Positions 23,245-32,688 of a stretch of 64,000 bases of DNA are shown piece by piece. Both the position numbers and the translations under genes were made by a program. Within the stretch, counting starts at the first letter, position 1. Every line of letters begins with the position of its first letter. This DNA comes from Phoronis australis (lineage: Eukaryota > Phoronida > Phoronidae), in assembly GCA_002633005.1 (NCBI GenBank), contig NMRA01000503.1, positions 184,001 to 248,000 on the forward strand, given 5' to 3'. A model generated the notes under the pieces. The model was given only the letters and a program-made list of their open reading frames with translations, searched no databases and was not told the DNA's origin.

Positions 23245-26200
23245 ATGTCGGACAAGCATACAGACGGTGAAAGAAAACGCTCGAATTCAAGTTGTGTTGA
23301 CGAAGAAACTTACGAACCTGCGCTGAAAAAAGAAGCTTTAGAACTCAATGATGACCCTAACAAAACGTCCAATATGAAATCAAGCAGTTTTCAATTCAGC
23401 TCGAAGCCCAGTTTGGAAGATTTGTAAGTCACCAGCTCGTTGACGTTGTCACTACCATTTTGGCATTAGTTATTAGTACCAGGATTTTCCGTAGATAAGC
23501 TCACCCGATGAAACGCCCATGGTTGTTTATTTGGTGTTACAACTTCTGGTGTCAAGTGTCCAGATAATGGGCGGTTTATTCAGAAAATTTCTTAAAAGCC
23601 CACTCAGCGTCAACTTTTTTGTCTCAAATTCAGTTTTGTGGAACATTTATCATTTACAAAAACGAATAAGGTGTTGGCGAACTATGGTGCATTTAATAAC
23701 ATAAAATTTAAAAACACAGCTTAAATTAAAAATGTTATAGTCAGTAGTTTCCGTTTACAAGCCCCCCTTTTCCGAATAGATGCCCAGACGTTTATTTGGT
23801 GTTACCTAAAACAACTGAAAATGTTCATTTTCCAAATACACGCCCATGGGCTTATCTACGGTAAATCCTGGTACCATTCTCCTGGAGTGTAAAAATGAGG
23901 AAATTTCCACTATCACAGTCTAATCTAGAATTATGCTCGATTAAACCTGTCAAGTAAGCCTTTTGTGTTGGTACACAAAGCTGGTCAGACATTACAGTCA
24001 CACAAAGGAATCAACAGGTGAAAGTGAAATCTAATTTCTCTGAAAGTCAATCGTTTTTCTCCACTAAAAGTTTTTTGGTGAAAGTATTTCATACAAAACA
24101 CATACATCTGCTTCACAACATTTTTGAAAGTCATTTGCAAATAGTATTTTTCAATATCAGGATAGCGTTAGACGCACTGTTTACAACATAATTGCTCGAT
24201 TACGTGAGCTTATCAAAGCCGACAATATGAGAGAGCTGGACTATGTTAACATTGGCTTGCCACTGCCAAACTGATAAAAACACAGGTGTAACCCAACAGG
24301 CTGATCAGGCTGCTGACCAGGTTCTCATTCTACAGCGCGGATGCGTAACGGAGTTACGTATTCACTATTCTGACTATAGGCAAAACGTAGCCCCTCAGTT
24401 GTGACCATCGCTTTCTGTACTAATTTCATCCCGTGTATTTTAAACGGGCGGTAAGCGAAATCCGCACACCGGCTGAGTTTTCACCTCCTCAAAAATACAT
24501 TCTACACTTTATAAAACTATCACTTGAAAAAGCGTTTACTTTCTTCAGTGATCCTTTCTGCTTCTACACAAATCTTCGATGAAACATAGCTATGAAAATT
24601 AAGGTGACTTTCCAACTCCATATTTTTGGTCACTGTTAACTTTTTCACTGCGCGTGATAACCACAAAGTATTTCAACTGAGTCTGTTAGGCAAATGTTAG
24701 CGCTAGACTGAGCAAAGCGCGTGACCTGGTGCGTGACATTTGCAAAATAGCATGGGAAGATATCAGGTGAAATTTGTAAGATTTATGTCCCTTGGAGTTT
24801 TTGTTCGTCAACATGCGTAATTCCATGTAACTTCCTCAAAATGGCACCCGGTGAGAAAACTCGAGCAAACTTCGACAGATTGTCATGGATATGCTTAAGT
24901 TATGTTGACGAAATTGTGTCCAGAGTCATGGTATGTGTTGATTATAACTCCATGTTCCTATATGCATGTTTCATTTGATTTATTTTGCTATATTTTGAAA
25001 CGAGTAACTTTTTATGGGGATGTACTATCGCCCCTGTGTGCCTGCGGCATTCAGGGGCAATGTAATTGCCTATACTGACTATAGTGCATAAAAACAAAAT
25101 TCACAAAATGTTAAAAGAATTTCAACCAGCAACTGGAGGTAGTTTGCAGATGGAGTATGTCTACAGCTGTACTACAGTTGCAAAATAGCTTTTGGCCACT
25201 TAGAATTTTTCACATGCAACCCAGTTAATTTACAACTGTTCTTAGTTCAACTGGTTACCTTGTTATCATATTATAAAAGGAGGCAGTTTGCCTTGTGTGA
25301 TAGGTGCCCGCCTTCTTTACTTGAGGTCGTGGGTTCGAGTCCTACTGGGCCACAATGTTAGACCCTTGAATCAGGTTTCTAGCTCCTCAGCGCAGTTTTT
25401 ACTATATATTAATAAAACACAAAAATAGTTCCAAGTGATCTGTGTAATGGACCCACATGCATGCGGCCTGCGCACGTCTGGTACAACGTGTACCAGACCG
25501 CCTGCAATTATTTTTTATATCATATTATAATAAGTTGAGACCAGAATGCCAGCCAATGAGCCAAGTGAATACCTTAGTTCACAAGTTCTGTGCTCGGTGA
25601 AAAATGCAAATTGGCGGAATGACAAGCAAATAGAAAAATGTTGAAACTTCAAGTGAATGAATTGTATTGAAGGGCTTGATTTCTGTCGCAGTTCAGATAC
25701 ATTCGCTGTCTCATTTCTGCAGCTAAATTTCATTGCGCGATCGTAATTTCGACGTGTGCATTTGGAGTGCGACATGGAAATGACACCAAATTCTACACTT
25801 TCAATAAGCGGACTTCCAACCCTGTTTAGATTCAGGGTTAATGTACCAACTACAATCAGCCATGCAGTGGTTTCTCGTCTGGGTGATAGTTATGGATCAG
25901 ACATATCATTACGTTTAATCTCACAGTACCAGTTACTTAGGTATTCAATGGAAGTTACTGGGTCACAAATGAGGGACTGTCACTTCTGATTACACCAACA
26001 GTACATAATTGTGGTCCCATATTTAACTACCAAAACTTTGTCTTTGTCAATATATAACCCTCTAGTCCGGTTTAGACATTAACTTTTGACATGTAGCGCA
26101 AATGAAATGGCGCAAGATGATTGGTGTCAAATTGCTGTTCACACACACACATATCTCAGATACAGTGGCAAGGCGGAAGTTGTAGGCAGGGATGTGGAGT

Positions 26201-28191
26201 GTTCGTGTGCTAAGTTGCACATTGTGGGAGTCTCAGTTATTTGCTACGGTATTGTTGTTTTTGTTGTTGTGGTGCTTCTAATTCCCCGTTTCTCTGTACT
26301 TGTTGAAAAAAAATTGTCACAGGATTTCATGTTCACTCCAGGCTTGATGTATCTATTTTAGGCGTCAACAAATTGCCCAGTTTAGTTCAGAGAGAAACTG
26401 GGACCAGTACCACCAGCCAAGAAATCTCCTTCTGGCGATGATGGGCGAGGTGGGAGAAGTGGCTGAGCTATTGTAAGTATACAGTTGACAAAGGCTGTAT
26501 TTGGTGCACATGGGCAGTAGGATGCAGGGGCCATTTTGAATGACCTGTGTAGGATTGACTTAATTGAGCCAAACCATTGAAGACTATGTTTTCTGTAGTT
26601 GTTATTGAAATGGATATGGTTACGATGACTAACTACTAATGGAGATCTAGGAGCTACACTGTCTGCCTCAAGTGAACAGTAGCTGAGCTAATAGCGCATG
26701 TCAACATGTGAAAATATGACAATAATGGAATTAAGTAGCTGCTAGTTCATTCAGTTGTTCTTGCCTGGCAATGAGGTGTCAGCTCAGCTATTGTTCACCT
26801 GAGGCAGACAGATAAGCTTGTAGTTCTTTGTCTGTGGTGGCACTATGTCGCAACTACTTAGCACTAGTTTGGTGGAAGCTTCCTCTTTTCAATAGATATT
26901 AATATAATTTTTAGTTGGCTTGTTTATGAAGCTATTTACTTCACGGACATGTATGGCCGATTGATTACAGAAGGGAGATTGGAATTCTCTGCTGCATTTA
27001 CTCAATGTAAAAAGCCGGCCAAGAAACTTGATTCAGGGCTTAATTTGCATTATTTAGTATAGAGAAATTGGTGTTTCTAATTACATGTCATAACAGCATA
27101 GATTGAATAGAGTTCTCTGATTGTTTGAGACAGAAAATTCACGTTTGCTAATTAAGTGATTTGTATCACTTTGAAGTTTGCGATTTTGGCTCGAGCTCTT
27201 TGACGTGTGGCTAATCCTGACTGAAAGTGCAATGTTTCAATTGTTTTCTTTGTAGCCAATGGAAAGGTGAAGTGAAGGAAGGGTTGCCTGGTAAGTAGCG
27301 GGTATTGGCATCTCCACAAATGACCACTACTGACAACTTGCCCACTTTACTAAAGCCTACACATGAATGTGCCAACGACTGTGTGTTTTGAGCATAACCA
27401 ATGACTTAAATTTCTAAATGTAACGACAGGCTTATTGACTTGAATTTGTGTACATCACCGCAAGAATCCTTATATGGTGTTCTGTTCAGAAGTTTATTTA
27501 TTAAACTATTTTCAGTTTTCTTCTTTGTTCTTTATTCTTGCCATGGTCCAGTATGGCAGGAAAAGGCTACTTTACTTGTCATTCGATGAGCCTAAGTTTG
27601 AGTGATTGTTTTTTCATGTTGCAAAATTATTGCTGGGACCATGTGTTGCCCAGTATGTCTGAAATAACAGAAAATTTTCAATGAAGGCTTTTAGTAACAA
27701 ACTGAAACCACAGTACAGTACCACCTTTAAATGGACTATGGAAACCAGTCATTATTCCTCGTTTTTTCATTATCTTATACCTAGAGTGGAGTTTGTGGAT
27801 TATATATGCATCTAGATTTGTTTCCAAAAAATTTCATCGACTTATCTTTTAAGTTGGCAATTTTGATCTTGAGTTCAAATTATCATTGTACGTGGGTTTG
27901 GTTTTCAACAGAACTTACTGTTCCTTGTATTTGAGATGTAAAAATTCCACTTATGCTGTTCTGGGATGGTTTCTTATAGACTGGACAGAAAAAGAGCGAG
28001 TCTTGCTTGGACAAGAACTCAGCGATGTGTTGAACTACTTGGTTAGGCTTGCTGACCGTTGTCATGTGGATCTTCCAAAGGCAGCCGCGGAGAAAATACT
28101 TCTCAATACAAAGAAATACCCAGCTAAGGTCGTCTATGGTAAGAGCAAAAAGTACGACCAGTATAGCGAGAGCGAGTTAAAATCAACATAA
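23245..28191 (+). CDS. DCTPP1: DCTPP1, dCTP pyrophosphatase (MazG-like all-alpha NTP pyrophosphatase)
   Basis: It hydrolyses dCTP and modified dCTPs to the monophosphate plus pyrophosphate, cleansing the nucleotide pool. Exons: 23245-23423, 26362-26472, 27256-27290, 27980-28191; phases close to 178 residues, close to the human 170. The MazG metal-binding residues are all present: E89 and E92 in GEVGEVAELFQW, and E121 and D124 in QELSDVLNYLVRLA. The 3-29-3 spacing is the one I recall for the mammalian enzyme. The first roughly 58 residues are hydrophilic, Lys/Glu/Ser-rich and poorly conserved, typical of the disordered N-tail. The start is the first ATG in frame and gives MSDKHTDGERKR. It lies tail-to-tail with IQCD. 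Confidence 0.95.
24377..25072. mobile_element. TAGGCAA-ended inverted-repeat element in DCTPP1 intron 1 (hAT-like MITE?)
   Basis: The left end TAGGCAAAACGTAGCCCCTC and right end GGGGCAATGTAATTGCCTA are inverted matches about 700 bp apart. The flanks TTCTGACTA on the left and TACTGACTA on the right agree at 8 of 9 bases, which looks like a target-site duplication of about 8 bp. An 8-bp duplication and YAG-type ends are features of hAT elements, but there is no transposase frame. A short relative lies at 33135-33194 and a solo end at 12483. Confidence 0.6.
25262..25360 (+). repeat. tRNA-derived (SINE-like) fragment with B box
   Basis: GTGGGTTCGAGTCCTAC carries a near-perfect RNA polymerase III B box in a plausible T-arm. 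It is followed by TGGGCCA and preceded by GATAGGTGCCCGCC, which recalls a tRNA D/anticodon region. A full cloverleaf does not fold cleanly, so this is a decayed tRNA-derived repeat, not a working tRNA. It lies in DCTPP1 intron 1. Confidence 0.5.
25476..25498. repeat. perfect 9-bp inverted repeat with 5-bp loop
   Basis: GTCTGGTAC, AACGT, GTACCAGAC: the two arms are exact reverse complements. The local sequence is GC-rich relative to the surrounding intron of DCTPP1. It may be the core of a small palindromic insertion or a hairpin; no function can be assigned. Confidence 0.8.
26652..26818. repeat. 167-bp foldback element in DCTPP1 intron 2
   Basis: The left arm AGCTACACTGTCTGCCTCAA followed by GTGAACAGTAGCTGAGCT (26652-26689) is the near-perfect inverse of 26781-26818, which begins AGCTCAGCTATTGTTCACCT. 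The arms are about 38 bp with few mismatches and the loop is about 90 bp. There is no coding capacity; it is a MITE-like hairpin. Confidence 0.75.
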
Positions 28192-29278
28192 TGTGGTCTT
28201 AATACATGAATGGAGATATGTTGGGATGCCAAACTAGTCAGAAAAAAAAAACAGAATAGACCACATGCAGGTTTTCTGAGTGGGGGATGCGAGACGAAAT
28301 TGCTATAGGTCTGTAATCTTGGTTGTGGAAATCTAGTATGTTTTACAAATCTCAGGCAAGTCGTTGTGCATCAACTGTTTACCATTACAACCTAAAGGAA
28401 AGTGGGACAAAATCTACATTGTTTCTTATTTTGCATGTCCATCATAGTGGTGGGTGTTAGAGATGTTAGACATTTCATGGAAAATCTGGCTGAAGTAATT
28501 TTGTAGACAGAACACAATGCATTTAAGCAGGAAACCGGTCTTAAGCCGAGTCAGAACAGTGCAGTGATGTTGAACAAGCCAAGTGGGCTTGTGAGTGGAT
28601 AAAACATGTCATTAGAACATAACATGTTGCCACTGAATCCTGTTATTAATTGGCTGTAAACCACTGTCACGAACAATTTTGAAACATGGACATGGTTCTT
28701 GGTAATATTATATGGTGAGAGGTGAGGGGTGGATAAGGGATTTGTAACTAACTAAACTACTTGTTAGTTGTGAATAAAGTCAAAATAAAAATATATTTTT
28801 ATTATCAATTTATCTTTTTCATTATTTACAAACTGTACAAGCTCAGAACTTATCGGTCACTACTGAGCTGTTTCTTTCGATTTGCACGATATTAAGTTGC
28901 ATTCCTCACTTTGTTTACTACATGCATGGCATACAGTTGCTACACTTTGCATACCCCAGAAAGACAGTTTGTCACCATTTGCATATTAATGGAAGAGAAG
29001 TGCACAAACAAGCACAGCAATTACACGCATTTGCACGAGTCATCGTATGTGAAACAATTCAGCAATCAGCAACAGTTTTTAAATGAACACATCCTTCACA
29101 AATGACATACCTTAGGCACATCAAGAGTGATGCATGCAACAGACACATCAAGAGTGATGCATGCAATAGACACATCATGAATGATGCATACAATAGACAC
29201 ATCATGAATGATGCATACAATAGACACATCATGAATGATGCATACAAGTGACACAATAATAAATCTGAATCCCAATAA
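28192..29278. other. convergent 3' ends of DCTPP1 and IQCD
   Basis: The two genes point at each other across about 1.1 kb. A plus-strand AATAAA at 28773-28778 would end DCTPP1 about 580 bases past its stop. A minus-strand AATAAA (TTTATT at 28798-28803) would end IQCD about 480 bases past its stop. If both are used, the transcripts would overlap slightly. A 27-bp tandem repeat occupies the IQCD side. Confidence 0.55.
29116..29250 (-). repeat. 27-bp tandem repeat, five copies, in the IQCD 3' untranslated region
   Basis: Units begin at 29116, 29143, 29170, 29197 and 29224 and share the core ACACATCATGAATGATGCAT, with two sequence variants (AAGAG or ATGAA). Unit length is a multiple of three, so the minus strand shows a spurious open frame repeating MMCLLYASF. 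The repeat begins about 30 bases past the IQCD stop, so it would be transcribed. Confidence 0.85.
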
Positions 29279-32218
29279 TCACTTCTTCCCCTTTTTCCCC
29301 TTCTTCCCTTTGCCCTTCTTCTTCGACTTTAGGGCTTTCCGCACTTTGTATGACCTCCAGAACGCCTGAACGGTTGTGGCTGCCTTGATCATGAGCTGCA
29401 TCTCGCGTTCAGCGGCTTCGCGTTTCTCTCGTGCGATACGTTTCTCTTCCATGATACTGGTGTACTCCTCTTCTAGAGTCTTGAATCGTTCTTCCAGCTC
29501 GTGCAACTGTTTCTTTTCCTTTGTATAAACGGCGTCTATCTCTTCAAACTCGTCCTGCCTGTCGCCCATGTCTTGATCGTACTTTTGGATCCAGTTCTCT
29601 ACTTCCATTTCTATTTTGTACTTTTTCTGAAGCAAAGTTAGAGAAGATGTACAACAAGAAGCTTGCTGTAAAATTCTGAAGATTTGCAGAGTTAAGAATG
29701 AATTACATTGTCCAGGATCGAAGACTTTATCAAATGGCCAGTATAAGACATCCAAAATTAACAATAAATGACCATCCATGTTGATGTTAAACGCTATGGG
29801 GACACGTGAAACATGTTGGCGGCTAGTTTTAATGATCATGATCTGTCTGATACTTGAGAATTATGAACACTAAAATTTCCATGTCTCAATCGCCAGAATG
29901 AAGATAATTCAATTTCGGAATAAATTTCAGGATCCCACATTTTTACCATGTATAATGCGATATATATACATCTCGAGTTGAACCAGTCATGTAAAAATTG
30001 ATAAACAATAAGCCAAATTATCAGATAAGGCTAATTTTTTGTGTCAGGTCTGTGGCCTCATCAGTCTTGGCCGACTCGTAATCACTAGTGCTTGTGTCAG
30101 AAACTCCTGAAAGTGTTTGTCTATATACTTGTTCAGGCACACTACAGAACTGCTTCTAGGTGAAAAAGTCGCAGCTGTTTTAAACCATAATGCAAAATTG
30201 GTCTCAACTTGTTCCTTAACAAGATTAGAAATAATTTTGGGGCCAATTTTATAGCAGTATATGGCCTGAATCAGAAGTTGATTTATTGTTGTTGAACTGG
30301 TGTTTTGTTTTAAATTGTACTAAAGGTTGATAATGGGTCGTCTAATATTGGAATATTATGAGGTAGACATACATGTTCCTTGCCACCTGTTGGCTGGAAA
30401 TGTAGTTGTACTTTCTCAGGTTTCATTCTGCTAGGCTAACTAGTGTCCCACAATCCATTGCAGTGTCCCACAAATCTCATACTAATAATTGACAGTTACC
30501 TTTCTTAATATCTGTTCCTCTTCCCTGTGTTCTGTTATTAAGTTCTGTAACTGTGCTGTCAACTGGTTGATTTCTTGCGTCAACTTCTGACACTTGCCCT
30601 CGCTGTTTTTCGTATCTGCTGCTTCTTGCTTCTCTGATTCAGCTTTGGTCCGGCGAATTGTTTCATCAGAGTATTTCTCAATGCCATGTAGGTTATTCTG
30701 TAGACCTCTTATGACGTCATTTTTCTTTTTTATCTGTACATTTAAATAGAAATTATCATGACTGAATAGTGCAATGTAAGAGGAAGCCGACCTTAAACTT
30801 TAAGAGTAATAATTAAAGTAAAAGTATGCAAATTTCAAAATTATTATCAGCTTGGACGAGATGTATGGTGACTATCACTTTCACGTTTCCCCCAAAATAG
30901 CGTAGTCACAAACTCAAAAATGAAAAGCAGGTTGTCTGAAAAATTGTGTCTCAACTACAGGGTCTAATAACACATGGCTTAAACACAAGTGTTCTTACAT
31001 GTATAATCTTACGCCATATTTGAAAAGCAATGAGACATGTTTAAAATTAATAAGGTATGTTCGTAAAGCCATTATATCATGTTTTACAAGACAAACAATA
31101 CTGACGGTATTACAAAGTGTTATTTATTTCTAACATTTTGTAATGAAAATGATTGTGACGTGTCCAGCAAGTGAAAATAATGTATAACAAACGGACGTTT
31201 TTGAAAATTATAGGAAAGGAAACGAGGACAATGACAAAACATGGCGTGAAATTAGCGCCATGTTTGAATTTTTGCTCAAGAAGCACCCTGACCACTGTTC
31301 AGTTGACATTTTGTATTGCTTTCAGACAATTTTGTTGAGGTAGAATAGACACTAGTCTAAGTGAATCCCTGCCTATGTAGGTATGCTTACCTCAGCCTCT
31401 TTGCCTTCTAGAGCTTTGCCCAGTTCTGCCTCCAATTTGTCTATCTCAACAGCATTACTCCGCTCATCCTGTGTCACCTGTACAAGATACTGGACCTTCT
31501 CCTGTTGCTCTTTTGGTGTTGTCAAGAGTTTTTCCATAATAATATCCTTCAATTCATTCATGTGCATAATCAGAGCATTGGACTCGCGGGTTCTGTTAGT
31601 ATTCTCTTCTCGGATGGAGTTCATGGCTGCAGGGTTCAATGATAGTGCCCGCAGGACATTCTTAGTGGAATGACTGAGCTGATTTTCAACAAATCCCAGA
31701 TTGCGAACAGCATTCTCCAGTTGGTCGTCCACTGAGGTAGTGGAATTAATGCTGGTAGCACTGCCTGGGCGACTAGTGTCCTTGCCTTTAGCACTTGTCG
31801 CTCTACTACTTGAAGCTGAAGGAGGTTTACTGTCGGCCTCTTCACGTTTGTTACGACGATCCAGTAAACTACGAATGGATTTTTCTAAATCCGCATGACT
31901 CTCCATGGCAGCTTTGTGGTGTTGTAACATCTGTATTAATTCCGTGCCCAGGACATGATTAAATCTGTCCAAGTTTTTGACAAGCCATGGAAAGATGGTA
32001 ACGATTTCAGTGCGCTTCTTCGTTTCTTCTAGAACAGCCATGACTCGTTGCGCTTCAATAGTTGAAATCTTCTTTCGCATTGGCTCCAAAGCTTTAAGAG
32101 GGTCAAGTCGAAGCCTGGTCTTTGCTTTTGATGTAGACGCTGACGACTTCTGACCTCCACTTTTTAGCTGCATGTGCAGCGTGTCCATCGGTAAAACTTC
32201 GGTCATTGTGCTAGCCAT
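29279..32218 (-). CDS. IQCD: IQCD / DRC10, dynein regulatory complex subunit 10
   Basis: It is a subunit of the nexin-dynein regulatory complex, which links outer doublets and tunes dynein in motile cilia and flagella. Exons on the minus strand: 32218-31391, 30733-30500, 29626-29279, all in phase 0; total 469 residues (human about 450). The ATG at 32218 opens the frame. Family landmarks are KKISTIEAQRVMAVLEETKK near residue 50, a Ser-rich linker near 130-165, STKNVLRALSLNP near 185, long coiled-coil segments through residues 250-430, and KKYKIEMEVENWIQKYD near 355. A C-terminal IQ motif follows (VQAFWRSYKVRK, residues 440-451), then a Lys/Gly-rich tail. I first considered the related IQCG/DRC9. 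The KKYK...ENWIQKYD block and the TPCN1 neighbour favour IQCD. It is head-to-head with TPCN1. Confidence 0.9.
30170..30330. repeat. internally deleted copy of the TTAA-flanked inverted-repeat family in IQCD intron 2
   Basis: AAATTGGTCTCAACTTGTTCC and, shortly after, CCAATTTTATAGCAGTATATGG with AATCAGAAGTTGATTTATTG correspond to the left and right arms of the family described at 54277-54610. Most of the interior is missing. It lies between IQCD exons 30500-30733 and 29279-29626. Confidence 0.5.
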
Positions 32219-32688
32219 TTTACAGCAGGTGGTCGGTAACTTAAAATCTCAGATCCTGCACCAGAGAATAACCCTCGAGTTGTTATGGCAAACTCCAGAA
32301 TTACAAACACTGTCTTAGTGAATAACCGTGAACACTTCGATGTCGTTTTCTCAGACTTAGCTCATCCGAAGATCAATAGAGGAGCCTGCTTACTTGCTGT
32401 TTATTTACATCTACCTTCACTAGCAACGGCAAGTAGTTCTCAGCAGAATGAAATTTTACTGAAATTCATCGTATTGGTAATAAGAAATCACAACGTTTTT
32501 AACTCTTTTGGTGTTTTTGAAAACTATAGAAAACGTGGTATTTCTAGAATATTTATTGAATATCCATATTCATTTTTACTGCGGAAGAATACTTTGAAAC
32601 GAATATTCAAGATGGAACGTCACTGAATGACGTCATGGCAGAGTGTCTGCGACCTCTTACGACATTGAACAAAACTACGGTGATAAAC
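32219..32688. promoter_or_regulatory. 470-bp bidirectional promoter region between IQCD and TPCN1
   Basis: Both start codons face away from this short spacer, so the two genes must share it for promoters and 5' untranslated sequence. An RFX X-box-like site lies inside it (separate entry). I see no convincing TATA box on either strand. A 113-codon frame on the plus strand (32285-32626) is open but has no recognisable product and no coding context. Confidence 0.7.
32279..32292. promoter_or_regulatory. RFX X-box-like site upstream of IQCD
   Basis: GTTGTTATGGCAAA matches the palindromic X-box GTTGCCATGGCAAC at 11 of 14 positions, including both half-site cores. It lies 61-74 bases upstream of the IQCD start codon. 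RFX factors are the known master regulators of ciliary genes and usually bind close to the start of transcription. This is a motif match by eye only. Confidence 0.45.

Noticed and set aside
29059-29256. Minus-strand frame with repeated MMCLLYASF
   Set aside because: It is the translation of the 27-bp repeat in the IQCD 3' untranslated region.
29279-32218. IQCG/DRC9 as the identity of the minus-strand coiled-coil IQ protein
   Set aside because: It shares the coiled-coil plus IQ layout, but the ENWIQKYD and STIEAQRVM blocks and the TPCN1 neighbour fit IQCD/DRC10 better.
32285-32626. 113-codon plus-strand frame in the IQCD-TPCN1 spacer
   Set aside because: It occupies a shared promoter, overlaps the X-box-like site and resembles no known protein; it could at most be an upstream frame in the TPCN1 leader.
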